63,052 bases of DNA, taken from NCBI GenBank assembly GCA_947629375.1, contig CANRDN010000011.1:1-63052 (forward strand), in the 5' to 3' direction. The DNA is from an uncultured Bacilli bacterium (lineage in GTDB: Bacteria; Bacillota_I; Bacilli_A; RF39; UBA660). The position numbers and the translations under genes are program-made. Shown here in pieces: positions 1-7,741 of the stretch. The stretch's first letter is position 1. Each line of letters begins with the position of its first letter. The notes under the pieces are model-generated. The model did no database searches, had not been told where the DNA came from, and was given only the letters and a program-made list of their open reading frames with translations.

Positions 1-79
1 TTGTTAAAGAAACACTCATTATTTAATACATAATATAAATTTATTCAAATTTTTCGTAAAAAACCTAAACTCAAATAAG

Positions 80-106
80 AAAACGACTTGTAAAAAGGTC
101 GTTTTT
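80..106. terminator. Bidirectional hairpin terminator
   Basis: Eight-base arms (AAAACGAC / GTCGTTTT) flank a short A-rich loop. There is a T-run on the plus side and an equivalent one on the minus side. It is well placed to end the minus-strand transcript that starts near 380. Confidence 0.7.
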
Positions 107-149
107 ATGTTATTATGTATTTGTCAAGGAAACTTGCATAAAATAAAGA

Positions 150-238
150 GGGAACATTCAGTTTTGCTATGTTGAATGTCTACCCAATATTTTTTAGGAA
201 GACATTTAATTCAAATGCGAATTAAGTGTCATTTTTTT
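150..238 (+). ncRNA. Candidate antisense RNA (antitoxin-like)
   Basis: A predicted plus-strand RNA of about 89 nt. A -10-like TAAAAT lies at 139-144 but there is no good -35. The RNA would start at the AGGGAAC block, contain a stem-loop (CATTCA / TGAATG), and end at a strong hairpin plus T7 (201-238). It is fully complementary to the 3' part of the minus-strand mRNA of the 30-codon peptide and overlaps its last codons. That arrangement resembles RatA/txpA and SR4/bsrG. Its existence is inferred from sequence only. Confidence 0.5.
201..238 (+). terminator. Rho-independent terminator of the antisense RNA
   Basis: Twelve-base arms (GACATTTAATTC / GAATTAAGTGTC, one G-T pair) are followed by ATTTTTTT on the plus strand. 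On the minus strand no T-run follows, so it should stop only the plus transcript. A closely similar hairpin follows the tRNA at 42378. Confidence 0.75.
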
Positions 239-321
239 ATAACTACTATCATAATGATAAGGAGAAATAAAATGATAGCAATGAGCTTTAAAACTTTTAC
301 AATAAAAGTCTTAGTTTTCAT
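229..321 (-). CDS. 30-aa hydrophobic membrane peptide, type I toxin-like
   Basis: This is a 30-codon minus-strand ORF. It has a near-perfect SD (GAGGAGG, about 7 nt before ATG), a lysine-bearing N-terminus (MKTKTF), a central run rich in I, L, V and F that would span one membrane, and a KK C-terminus. The shape is that of small membrane toxins such as TxpA, BsrG and Fst, but no sequence family is recognised. A promoter (TTGAAT, 17 nt, TATAAT) lies just upstream at 415-387, and the putative mRNA would run to the hairpin at 80-106. A convergent antisense RNA covers its 3' end. The toxin role is inferred. A 48-codon plus-strand ORF over the same bases (272-418) also has an SD, but its protein looks less natural. 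Confidence 0.6.
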   Translation of the reverse strand: MKTKTFIVKVLKLIAIILFLLIIMIVVIKK

Positions 322-386
322 TTTATCAAACCTCCTCTCTACAAAGATTAGAGGTAGACACTCAACAACTAATATTCCCTACGAAA

Positions 387-415
387 ATTATATCAAACAT
401 TTGTTTATAATTCAA
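387..415 (-). promoter_or_regulatory. Promoter of the toxin-like gene
   Basis: The -35 TTGAAT (415-410), 17-nt spacer and -10 TATAAT (392-387) are read on the minus strand. Transcription would begin near 380, exactly at the AGGGAA block that forms one arm of the long-range inverted repeat. Confidence 0.65.
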
Positions 416-481
416 TAAACTTTCTATCAAATTATTTACAATTCAAGTATGGATATAAATATAGAATAACAATATAAAATT

Positions 482-510
482 TTGACAAATTGCTTTTAAT
501 ATGCTAAAAT
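482..510 (+). promoter_or_regulatory. SigA-type promoter of the leader and M20 peptidase gene
   Basis: TTGACA (482-487), a 17-nt spacer and TAAAAT (505-510). It would give a leader of roughly 205 nt before the peptidase start. Confidence 0.7.
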
Positions 511-540
511 CAAGTCAATTTATGAAAGGAAGAGATTATT

Positions 541-606
541 ATGTTTAAAAATATGATTTTACTTAATCATCATTATAATAGTCTGCACTTGTTAATACGA
601 CATTAA
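541..606 (+). CDS. 21-aa leader peptide, His-rich
   Basis: A short ORF with SD AAGGAAGAG lies between the promoter at 482 and the peptidase gene at 724. Four of its 21 codons are His (positions 10, 11, 16 and 21), with Leu and a CGA Arg codon near the end. Its 3' half contains GCACTTG (585-591), complementary to CAAGTGC (621-627) in the next hairpin, as expected if ribosome position sets the fold of the downstream RNA. The signal that would be sensed (His, Leu or Arg) is not determined. Confidence 0.5.
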   Translation: MFKNMILLNHHYNSLHLLIRH

Positions 607-698
607 ATTTGTTGTAGATACAAGTGCTATTTGTGGTGCTTGTATCTAGATTATATAAACTATAATGCTATACAGGTACTACTTGTATAGCTTTTTTT
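585..698 (+). promoter_or_regulatory. Transcription attenuator with terminator
   Basis: Three elements follow in order. GCACTTG (585-591) can pair with CAAGTGC (621-627). A perfect 10-bp stem (TAGATACAAG / CTTGTATCTA, 615-648) competes with that pairing. An 8-bp terminator (GCTATACA / TGTATAGC, 667-691) is followed by T7 (692-698). Together with the small upstream ORF this looks like ribosome-mediated attenuation of the M20 peptidase gene. It does not match a T-box or a riboswitch I recognise. Confidence 0.55.
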
Positions 699-723
699 AA
701 TAAAATGTAGAAAGAGGTATATT

Positions 724-1779
724 ATGAAAATAGAAGATTTATTAGATGATTTAATTAAATTTAATACAGTTAATGATTTAGAAAATAAAAAGATTATAGA
801 CTATTTAGAAAAATATTTAAAAGAGATTGGTTTTAAAACCGAATATAAATCTAAATGTTTAGTTATGAGTTATGGAGAAAATCCAATTCTCTCATTTATC
901 GGACACACTGATGTGGTATCAGTTTCAAACGATTGGAAATATCCTCCCTTTAAGTTAACAAAAGAAGAAGATAAGTTAATAGGTAGAGGCGTTTGTGATA
1001 TGAAAGGTGGAATAGCAGCATTCTTATATGCTTTGAAAGAAATTGATTTGAAAAAATTAAAAAGAGGAATTAGAGTATGTTTTACATACGATGAAGAAGA
1101 GGGGTTTAAAGGAATTAAAGAACTTGTCTCTAAAAAGATAGATTTTTGTGATTATAGTATTGTTGGTGAACCAACAGATAATTACCCTTGTATTGGTTCT
1201 AAAGGTCTATTAGAATATGAATTAACTTTTAGAGGAACAGCAGTTCACTCGAGTAAACCTATACCAAACGAATCAAGCAATGAAAACTCTATCTTATTCT
1301 TGAATGAACTATTAAAACTAAACAAAGTTTTCCAAAAAGAAAAATGCAATTTATTTGAAGTACCATATAACACAATCAATATTGGAACAATAAATGGTGG
1401 TACTAATATATGTACTACTTCAGATTTAACGAAAGTATTATTAGGATTCAGGATTACTAAAAAATCTGAAGATATCGATTATATTAAATCTCGTATTGAA
1501 AAGTTAGTTAACAAATATCCAAAAGTAGAATATAAGATTTTAAATGAAATTAAGCCATTCTATAATGAAGATGCAATAATTGATTTTTATGAAAAAATAA
1601 CTAATAGACAAAGAAAACCATTCTTTGGAGTAAGTGAAGCCAGTTTTATAAATAACAATCGTCTTATTTTAGGACCAGGGCCAATTACGGCACACGAAAA
1701 TAATGAGTACATTTATGTATCTTCATTAATGGAAACTGTTGATATCTATAAAAAAATAATAGATAAAATTTGTATGTAA
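724..1779 (+). CDS. M20 family metallopeptidase (ArgE/DapE-like)
   Basis: A predicted cytoplasmic zinc hydrolase of 351 aa, typical for the ArgE/DapE/CPG2 family, which cleaves N-acyl amino acids or dipeptides. Visible metal and catalytic residues are GHTD (H61, D63), the bridging Asp in RGVCDMKGG (D92), the acidic run DEEEG at 123-127, GEPTD at 148-152, and the C-terminal AHEN (H324). The start follows SD AGAGG. The gene stands alone behind a leader-peptide attenuator and ends at a hairpin. Substrate is not predictable; a His-rich leader could hint at His-containing dipeptides, but that is speculation. Confidence 0.85.
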   Translation: MKIEDLLDDLIKFNTVNDLENKKIIDYLEKYLKEIGFKTEYKSKCLVMSYGENPILSFIGHTDVVSVSNDWKYPPFKLTKEEDKLIGRGVCDMKGGIAAFLYALKEIDLKKLKRGIRVCFTYDEEEGFKGIKELVSKKIDFCDYSIVGEPTDNYPCIGSKGLLEYELTFRGTAVHSSKPIPNESSNENSILFLNELLKLNKVFQKEKCNLFEVPYNTINIGTINGGTNICTTSDLTKVLLGFRITKKSEDIDYIKSRIEKLVNKYPKVEYKILNEIKPFYNEDAIIDFYEKITNRQRKPFFGVSEASFINNNRLILGPGPITAHENNEYIYVSSLMETVDIYKKIIDKICM

Positions 1780-1784
1780 AAAAG

Positions 1785-1808
1785 AGTCGAGTAAAATCTC
1801 GACTTTTA
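1785..1808. terminator. Terminator between convergent genes
   Basis: Perfect 7-bp arms (AGTCGAG / CTCGACT) sit with an A-run on the left and TTTT on the right. It can serve both the M20 gene and the minus-strand gene ending at 1820. Confidence 0.75.
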
Positions 1809-1819
1809 AAATACGTAAA

Positions 1820-2278
1820 TTAATCAATTAATTCTGAATCTTGATAAAGAATTATTTCTGGTATTTTTTCGTTTATCCTTTCTAAGACAGAATTATCATC
1901 ATCTATCATTATAACTTTATTTTTCTTTTCTAGATTTAATAAAAAGTTTGCTTTTAAGTCTTTAGAACTTGTATTAGGATATGTTTCCTTAGATATAATG
2001 TTTCTTTTATCCTTTTCAAAAAATTGAGCATACTTATTAAGCCATTCATTCTTTTCTTCTATTTGAAAATCTTTTCTACAGATTGATAATATATAAAGAT
2101 TAACATTTTCAAGTTTACTTATTTTTTCTAGAGTGTTGATATTCGTCATAAGTGGTCTCTTAGTTTTAAAATTTAGAGGTTCTCCAAAATTATAGGACGC
2201 AATAACTCCATCCATATCGACATAAATATCTATTACTTCCTTTTTTGCTAAGTTTTTAATTAATTCATAAAAATGCAT
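1820..2278 (-). CDS. HAD-superfamily phosphatase, 5'-nucleotidase-like
   Basis: A 152-aa protein with the HAD motif I DMDGV (D21, D23) followed by IASYN. A late IDDDN motif (motif IV) sits before the C-terminal strand. Size and the DMDGV-A motif resemble the small deoxyribonucleotidase/NT5C-like group. Start ATG has SD AGGTG on the minus strand. It is convergent with the M20 gene and not obviously in an operon. Function beyond a phosphohydrolase is not resolved. Confidence 0.65.
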   Translation of the reverse strand: MHFYELIKNLAKKEVIDIYVDMDGVIASYNFGEPLNFKTKRPLMTNINTLEKISKLENVNLYILSICRKDFQIEEKNEWLNKYAQFFEKDKRNIISKETYPNTSSKDLKANFLLNLEKKNKVIMIDDDNSVLERINEKIPEIILYQDSELID

Positions 2279-2339
2279 AAATACACCTCATAATTATTTT
2301 ATCATATAAAAATATTATAATAAATCTAGTATATTAAAA

Positions 2340-2346
2340 TTCGACA
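2340..2346. promoter_or_regulatory. Possible Spo0A box
   Basis: TTCGACA, the exact complement of the 7-bp 0A-box core TGTCGAA, lies in the divergent region between the HAD gene and the NlpC/P60 gene. A Spo0A gene is in the window. A 7-mer can occur by chance, so this is only suggestive. Confidence 0.3.
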
Positions 2347-2502
2347 TAATACATCCTTAATGTATGATAAATTAAAATAAATTTTTCCAGTAATTATAAG
2401 GCTTTTGAGGAATTAGCACGAAAAGAATTTGCTTTTTTTAATAAAATATATTAGAATAGAAAAAGTACACTTTAAGAAAGGTAAAATACAAAGGTGAAAG
2501 AA

Positions 2503-3606
2503 ATGAAAGATTCAGTGCCGACCTCTAAGGGAGGGTCGAAGATTAAAAAAATGAATTTTTTTGCTAATATATTTTTCATATTAATAACAATTAGCACATA
2601 TGGGGTAGCGTTCTACCAAAATTTTAAAAATAAAGAAATCTACGATGCATTATATATGTCATTTTCTGATGTTAAAGTAATAGAATATGGATCAGAAAAC
2701 TATAGTACATTAGATTTCGTTGAAACAATGGAAAATGGTTCACTAAGTGAGTATACAGAGAATTTGGACACGAAAACTGTTGGAGTTCAAAGACTTAGTT
2801 ACCAAATATCACAAGATGATATAAGTAAAGAGTACTCGATAGATGTTTTAATAGAGGATACTAAAAAGCCTGTTATTAAATTTAAAAAGAATGTAATAAC
2901 TATCTATGTTGGTGGAAGTTATGATTATAAAAGTAATATTTCATCTGTTACAGATCAAGTTGATGGGGCATTACCTTATAAAAGTAAAAAGCCTGAAGTC
3001 AATGAGAAAGGTTATTATACAATAACATCTAATTTAAACAATAAAAAAGTAGGAACTTATAAAGTTACCGTTAATGCTGTAGACAAAAATGAAAATGTTA
3101 CGACTGCATCATATGACATTAAAGTAATTGCAAAACCAGTAGTAAAGAAAAAAACAACTAAGACAACTACAACAACAAGTAATAAAGTTACTGGTAGCTA
3201 CACTGGACCATCTTCGATAGATACATCATCTGCAGTTAATACAGCTAAATCATTATTAGGATATAGATATGTCTATGGAGGAGCAAGCCCATCTACAGGA
3301 TTTGATTGCAGTGGACTTATATATTACATTTATAAGTTACAAGGTAAGACTCTTGCAAGAACAACATCAGGTATGCAGTATAATGGTAAAGCAGTATCAG
3401 AATCAAATATGATGCCTGGTGACATAATCGTATGGTCTACAGGAAGAAGTTATCCAACTCCAACTCACGTTGCACTATATATTGGTGGTGGACAAATGAT
3501 TCACGCAACTAACCCAAGACAAGGAGTTATTAAAAGTAGTGTAAATGGATGGAAAGAAGGAGTAGGAAGTAATCCAAATAAGATTGTAACAATAAGAAGA
3601 GTTTAG
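2503..3606 (+). CDS. Membrane-anchored NlpC/P60 cell-wall hydrolase
   Basis: About 367 aa. An N-terminal membrane anchor follows a short cytoplasmic stretch. Next come bacterial Ig-like regions (VTDQVDG and VTVNAVDKNENV are typical of DUF5011-like folds), a KKKTTKTTTTT linker, and a C-terminal NlpC/P60 domain with Cys in GFDCSGL (C269) and His in THVALYIGGG (H322). The protein should be held on the outer membrane face and cut peptidoglycan stem peptides. I chose ATG 2503 because AAGGTG sits 7 nt upstream; a GTG at 2494 is possible. The gene ends at a terminator and appears monocistronic. Confidence 0.85.
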   Translation: MKDSVPTSKGGSKIKKMNFFANIFFILITISTYGVAFYQNFKNKEIYDALYMSFSDVKVIEYGSENYSTLDFVETMENGSLSEYTENLDTKTVGVQRLSYQISQDDISKEYSIDVLIEDTKKPVIKFKKNVITIYVGGSYDYKSNISSVTDQVDGALPYKSKKPEVNEKGYYTITSNLNNKKVGTYKVTVNAVDKNENVTTASYDIKVIAKPVVKKKTTKTTTTTSNKVTGSYTGPSSIDTSSAVNTAKSLLGYRYVYGGASPSTGFDCSGLIYYIYKLQGKTLARTTSGMQYNGKAVSESNMMPGDIIVWSTGRSYPTPTHVALYIGGGQMIHATNPRQGVIKSSVNGWKEGVGSNPNKIVTIRRV

Positions 3607-3607
3607 G

Positions 3608-3635
3608 GAATTCACTATATGTGGATTCTTTTTTT
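3608..3635 (+). terminator. Rho-independent terminator
   Basis: GAATTCAC / GTGGATTC arms with one G-T pair, followed by T7, directly after the NlpC/P60 stop. Confidence 0.75.
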
Positions 3636-3697
3636 AGCAAAAATGATTGAAATGAAACACTATTATGATAAAATTAAAATAGATGATAGGTGATATT

Positions 3698-4312
3698 ATG
3701 ATAACGGATAGTATATTAGATGCTTTAGAATTGCTATATTCTAAACGAGAAAACTTTTCTAGTGAAGAACTAGATAAAGTAGAATTTTTAACGATTAAAA
3801 AATTAGATTATGATGGTGAAATCCTTTCTGTTGATTTTAACGATTTGTTAAATTTTAAAAATTTAAAGAATCTTGCTATTGATGGATGTATGCTAGATCT
3901 TAATCTTATGTTAGTACTTCAAAAACTTACTTCTTTAGAGAGTCTTTCTTTATACAATTGTGAAGTAATTGAAGATATATATCACTTGTTTGAAAACATA
4001 AATATAAAAAATTTATTACTTGATAATACTAATTTTGATTTAACAAAACTTTCTCATAATTATGAAAATTTAAAAGTTTCATCAGTAGAATTTAGACCAT
4101 TTAATAGCTTTGTAAAAAGTTTGGATGTTTCATCTTGCAAGATAGATAATTTAGATTTATTACTTAAGTGCAATTTCGATGAAATTATTATTTCTTATGA
4201 ATTATATTCTAATAATCAATTATTATTTGATGAATTAGATAAAAGTGTGACTATTATGGAAGAAAATGGTCAGTTTGTAATGAAAAGAGATGATAATTAT
4301 GGCAACATTTAG
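3698..4312 (+). CDS. Leucine-rich-repeat-like protein
   Basis: About 204 aa with several irregular L-x-x-L-x-L segments (LKNLAIDGC, LESLSLYNC, IKNLLLDNT), which suggest a short LRR-type solenoid. No signal peptide or membrane segment is visible, so it is probably cytosolic. ATG 3698 is preferred because AGGTG lies about 7 nt upstream; an ATG at 3683 overlaps the SD. The next gene begins inside its last codons, so the two are translationally coupled. Function unknown; possibly an interaction partner of the transglutaminase-like protein. Confidence 0.55.
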   Translation: MITDSILDALELLYSKRENFSSEELDKVEFLTIKKLDYDGEILSVDFNDLLNFKNLKNLAIDGCMLDLNLMLVLQKLTSLESLSLYNCEVIEDIYHLFENINIKNLLLDNTNFDLTKLSHNYENLKVSSVEFRPFNSFVKSLDVSSCKIDNLDLLLKCNFDEIIISYELYSNNQLLFDELDKSVTIMEENGQFVMKRDDNYGNI

Positions 4313-5705
4313 AAGGTGTGATTTATCAGAACCTCTTCGTTATTCAGATTATTTAAATAAAAAGAAGTGGTATAAAGTCGATGGAGAATTAACCCAAGCC
4401 GATGTTAATCAATTAAATAACTTAAATGGAGAGTTTGTTTTAATATTTAAAAATACAAAGGGAATGAATAGTGAAATTATTAGACAATTAGACCCGAGAA
4501 AATTTGATATTAGTGTTATGGGTGGATTAAATTATATAGAAAGACCAAAATACAGAGATTCTGATTATATTGATAGAACTTTATATTCCCCTCAAGAACT
4601 ATACAAAGTAATTAAAGAATTTGAAAAGATAGAAAGACAAATCGACTATTCTTGGACTGAAACTCAAAAGTGTTTGTTTGTATATAAGACTTTAGTAGAA
4701 AAAATGCACATCTTTAATCCAAAATTTGACTATGCATTTATAAATAGTAAGGATGTTTGTAGATCCCTTCATGGACTTGTAACAAATTATTCTGTTTGTG
4801 CAGGCTTTTCTTTAATTTTTAAAGAAGCAATGGATAGACTTGGTATTGAATGTCTTTATCAAAATAAAAGACATGATCATTGTTGGAATGCTGTTAAACT
4901 TGATGGAAAATACCATTTGATAGATTTAACTTGGGATGTTTCTAGTAAGAAAAACAATCAATGCCAATTTTACTATTTTTGTAGAGAAAATAGTGGAGAC
5001 TTTTATAAAGGACATCATGATATAACTGGAGATTCTGAAGAAATTCGTGTTCCTGCTCAAGAAATGCCTGTTGAAGAAATAGCAAATAATTATAGAAAAA
5101 TTCTTGGATCAAAGCAGAAGTATAGTGGTGCAATGAGTGGGTATAGAAATAACAAAGGTGAAACATATTACTATAGTCCTATTGCCAAGAAAGATGGAAT
5201 AATAGTATATATGGTTGTTCATAATGGATATATTAATTATTATTACTTGAATGAAAAAGAAGATATAAAAAATGCACTAGAAAGAGGAAATTTAGATATA
5301 GTTTCTAATCAAAATGACCATAATATAAGTGGAGATATTCTTCCAGAGACATTAAAAAGGTTTAAAACATATCGAAGAAATGATGGAAGTAGCTTTGTTG
5401 TACTAAGAACGAAGACCGGTTTAAAGAATGGTTTAAATGAGTATTATTGCATTGAACCTTGTATAAGAGATGGACAACTAGTTTTAAAAAGGGAAACAAT
5501 ATTAAGTGAAAGTGATTTAATAAGTGATGAACCAGATTTCAAGTATTATGTTGCTAATTATTTGATTAGTCGTGAAAGATTACAAAGAAAGGTTGATCAC
5601 TTTAATGGATATGTTGGTTATCTTGGAAGAAATTCTCAAGTATATTATAATAGTCAATTTGAAAGAGAAGAATTAGGAATTCAAGAAAGAGTAGCACAAA
5701 GGTGA
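4299..5705 (+). CDS. Transglutaminase-like protein
   Basis: About 468 aa with a transglutaminase-like core. Cys167 is in SVCAGFS, His194 in HDHCWNAV and Asp209 in HLIDLTWD, in the right order and spacing for the catalytic triad. No signal peptide is seen, so the enzyme would be cytoplasmic, which is unusual for peptidoglycan-related members. The C-terminal 200 residues match nothing I recognise. The start overlaps the LRR-like gene by 14 bp (ATG 4290 is an alternative), and the ABC-like gene starts 4 bp after the stop. The substrate is unknown; a protease or isopeptide role is possible. Confidence 0.7.
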   Translation: MATFRRCDLSEPLRYSDYLNKKKWYKVDGELTQADVNQLNNLNGEFVLIFKNTKGMNSEIIRQLDPRKFDISVMGGLNYIERPKYRDSDYIDRTLYSPQELYKVIKEFEKIERQIDYSWTETQKCLFVYKTLVEKMHIFNPKFDYAFINSKDVCRSLHGLVTNYSVCAGFSLIFKEAMDRLGIECLYQNKRHDHCWNAVKLDGKYHLIDLTWDVSSKKNNQCQFYYFCRENSGDFYKGHHDITGDSEEIRVPAQEMPVEEIANNYRKILGSKQKYSGAMSGYRNNKGETYYYSPIAKKDGIIVYMVVHNGYINYYYLNEKEDIKNALERGNLDIVSNQNDHNISGDILPETLKRFKTYRRNDGSSFVVLRTKTGLKNGLNEYYCIEPCIRDGQLVLKRETILSESDLISDEPDFKYYVANYLISRERLQRKVDHFNGYVGYLGRNSQVYYNSQFEREELGIQERVAQR

Positions 5706-5709
5706 TCTA

Positions 5710-7353
5710 ATGACAAATAGTTTTAAAAATGAATTAAAGGCAGTATTAAAAGTTGCTAGATGGGAGTTCATTTTAAAAACTTTTACTTCAATAGTGATGA
5801 GAGGAATACTTTTAGTTATTCCTATACTATTTAGTTTTGCAATTAATTATATAACAAGTAAAGATAAAGATATGGCAGTAATAATGATTGTCATATCTAT
5901 TTTTTTGGTGGGAATATACCGTTTCTTTGAAGGTTATAACCAGGTTGCATATTATAAGTTATACGATAAAATATTTAGTTATTATAATGACTTAGCAATT
6001 TCACTAACTAAAGATAATTCAATATTCAGTTTATCTCGGTTCTCTTTAGGAGAATACTCCAATATTGTTTTAAATGATGTAAGTATTATTTCTTCTTTTT
6101 TTAGTGATGGTGTTATAAGGATTGTACAATTAATTGAATTTTTAGTAATTTTTGTTTATTTTTTCTCTATAGACATATATGTTTTCTTATTTACTTTTAT
6201 CGTAACTTTTGTGATGCTTGTCGTATCGTTAAAAATAGGTGATAGAATTCAGCTATACAATAGGGATAGAAAAATAGAACTCGATAAGATTACTTCATCC
6301 GTTTATGACTATTTTGGTGGAATAAGAGAAGTGAAAAGCTTCAATATTTATGATAAAGTACATCCATTAATTGAAAATAAAAGAAAAAAATATTTGGAAG
6401 CAAATACGAAGTATAATGTGAGATTTAACTGTATTAACAGTGCTATATTATTTGTCTTTGAACTAGCAAGGTTGATTGCGGTTTTATATATTGGAATAAG
6501 AGCAATAGAGGGGGTTAAAGATGTTGGGGTAGTTCTAGTAATATACAATTATTATCAAAAGATAATAGATAACTTCACTATCGCACTAACTCTCAATGTC
6601 GAGTTTAGAAACCTATCTGTATCACTTCAAAGATTAAATCATCTAAGAGAATATTCATCTAAGAAGCAAAAAACTTTAAATATAGATAGAAACAAAATTG
6701 AAGGAGTAATCGAGTTTAAAAATGTATTATATGGCTTTAGAGAAAATCCTATTCTAGATCACTTGAGTTTAAAAATTCCCAAGAACTCTATTACGGTACT
6801 TGCTGGAAGTAATGAAACAGTGGAAACTGGTATTTATGATTTACTTTTAAAATTAAATAGACAACACGAAGGAATAATAAGTATTGATAATATTGATATC
6901 AACGAAATTAATGATGAAGATTATTTCTATCTCGTATCATCAGTGAGAAGAGATACAATGTTTTTTGATATCTCGATAAAAGATAATTATTTAATGATCA
7001 ATAGTGACTTTAATAAAGTATTAGAAATATGTAAAAATGTCGGTTTAGATGAAGAAATAATGAAACTTAAAAATAAATATGATACAATAATTGATGAAAA
7101 TACTCCTCTATCAGTAAGTTCTAAAAAACTCTTAGTAATTGTGAGAATGCTTCTTAAAGAAAGCAAAGTTTTACTTATCGATAATATAATAAATGTATTA
7201 GACGAAAAAAGTGAAAAAAGACTTATTGATTTACTTGTAGAAATGAAAAAAAATCATACTATTTTGATAGTTTCTCATTCTAAAAGAATAATTGATAGAG
7301 CAGATTTAGTATTAGATATATCTAGTAATTATGTTAAAGAAATAGGGAAGTGA
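5710..7353 (+). CDS. ABC-transporter-like protein with degenerate ATPase domain
   Basis: 547 aa with an exporter layout: about six membrane segments in the first 300 residues, then a nucleotide-binding domain from about 335. The ATPase motifs are decayed. The Walker A position reads AGSNETVET (365-373) with Glu372 where Lys is needed. The signature reads LSVSS (467-471). Walker B keeps Asp491 but has Asn492 in place of the catalytic Glu. The H-loop His523 remains. The frame is fully open, so the protein is maintained but is unlikely to hydrolyse ATP as a homodimer. No partner ABC subunit is in the window. It follows the transglutaminase-like gene by 4 bp. Confidence 0.75.
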   Translation: MTNSFKNELKAVLKVARWEFILKTFTSIVMRGILLVIPILFSFAINYITSKDKDMAVIMIVISIFLVGIYRFFEGYNQVAYYKLYDKIFSYYNDLAISLTKDNSIFSLSRFSLGEYSNIVLNDVSIISSFFSDGVIRIVQLIEFLVIFVYFFSIDIYVFLFTFIVTFVMLVVSLKIGDRIQLYNRDRKIELDKITSSVYDYFGGIREVKSFNIYDKVHPLIENKRKKYLEANTKYNVRFNCINSAILFVFELARLIAVLYIGIRAIEGVKDVGVVLVIYNYYQKIIDNFTIALTLNVEFRNLSVSLQRLNHLREYSSKKQKTLNIDRNKIEGVIEFKNVLYGFRENPILDHLSLKIPKNSITVLAGSNETVETGIYDLLLKLNRQHEGIISIDNIDINEINDEDYFYLVSSVRRDTMFFDISIKDNYLMINSDFNKVLEICKNVGLDEEIMKLKNKYDTIIDENTPLSVSSKKLLVIVRMLLKESKVLLIDNIINVLDEKSEKRLIDLLVEMKKNHTILIVSHSKRIIDRADLVLDISSNYVKEIGK

Positions 7354-7357
7354 TATT

Positions 7358-7741
7358 ATTAATAATCAAGATATTAATGTATTAATACTTGCGTACCTTG
7401 GTGACACAGTATACGAGTATTATGTAAGAAGATTTTTAATCGAGAAGAAAATAGGAAATGTTAATGAGTTACAGAAGAATGCGGTTAATTATGTAAGTGC
7501 TAAAAATCAAGCAAGATTTATTGATGCTCTTATAAAAGAAGAGTTCTTTGATGAAGAAGAGATGTCTATTATTAAAAGAGCAAGAAATCATAAAGGAGTA
7601 GGACATCCTAAAAACTGTGATATTGTCACTTATAAATATGCGACAGCACTCGAAGCTTTAATTGGATATTTGAAATTAGAAGGTAAAGAAGAACGCATAG
7701 AACTTATTATGGAAAAAATTCTTGGAGGTAATTTATGTTAG
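7358..7741 (+). CDS. mrnC: Mini-ribonuclease 3 (23S rRNA maturation)
   Basis: A 127-aa Mini-III protein, which trims 23S rRNA precursor ends. The catalytic helix AYLGDTVYEYYVR is near the N-terminus. The second conserved block, ARNHKGVGHPKN followed by YATALEALIGYL, supplies the second acidic site. No ATG, GTG or TTG exists in frame between an upstream stop (7343-7345) and the conserved region. The likeliest start is ATT at 7358 (or 7355), about 7 nt after SD AGGGAAG. It overlaps rlmB by 7 bp. The order mrnC-rlmB-sigH matches Bacillus (there with yacP), which supports the call. Confidence 0.85.
   Translation: MNNQDINVLILAYLGDTVYEYYVRRFLIEKKIGNVNELQKNAVNYVSAKNQARFIDALIKEEFFDEEEMSIIKRARNHKGVGHPKNCDIVTYKYATALEALIGYLKLEGKEERIELIMEKILGGNLC

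Larger units (their letters stand above)
149..380. repeat. Inverted repeat flanking the toxin-like gene
   Basis: Positions 149-187 (plus) and 380-351 (read on the minus strand) carry the same two blocks: AGGGAA-Y-ATT, then GTTGA-R-TGTCTACC. In the minus-strand transcript the 5' leader could therefore pair with the 3' tail through a 10-bp and a 14-bp helix. Each helix contains one G-U pair, which is a pair in that RNA but would be an A-C mismatch in the opposite transcript. This suggests the fold matters in the minus-strand mRNA. Confidence 0.6.

Noticed and set aside
149-238. Riboswitch (purine-like TGTCTACC junction)
   Set aside because: No three-way junction or GACTA partner is seen, and the same block occurs in the opposite transcript, which fits an RNA-pairing role better.
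149-380. Invertible (phase-variable) DNA segment
   Set aside because: The inverted blocks are imperfect, and their mismatches are G-U pairs in one RNA, favouring RNA folding. No recombinase gene is nearby.
176-418. 80-codon plus-strand ORF
   Set aside because: It runs through the antisense RNA terminator and the toxin-like gene. The minus-strand 30-codon ORF has better SD, promoter and protein character.
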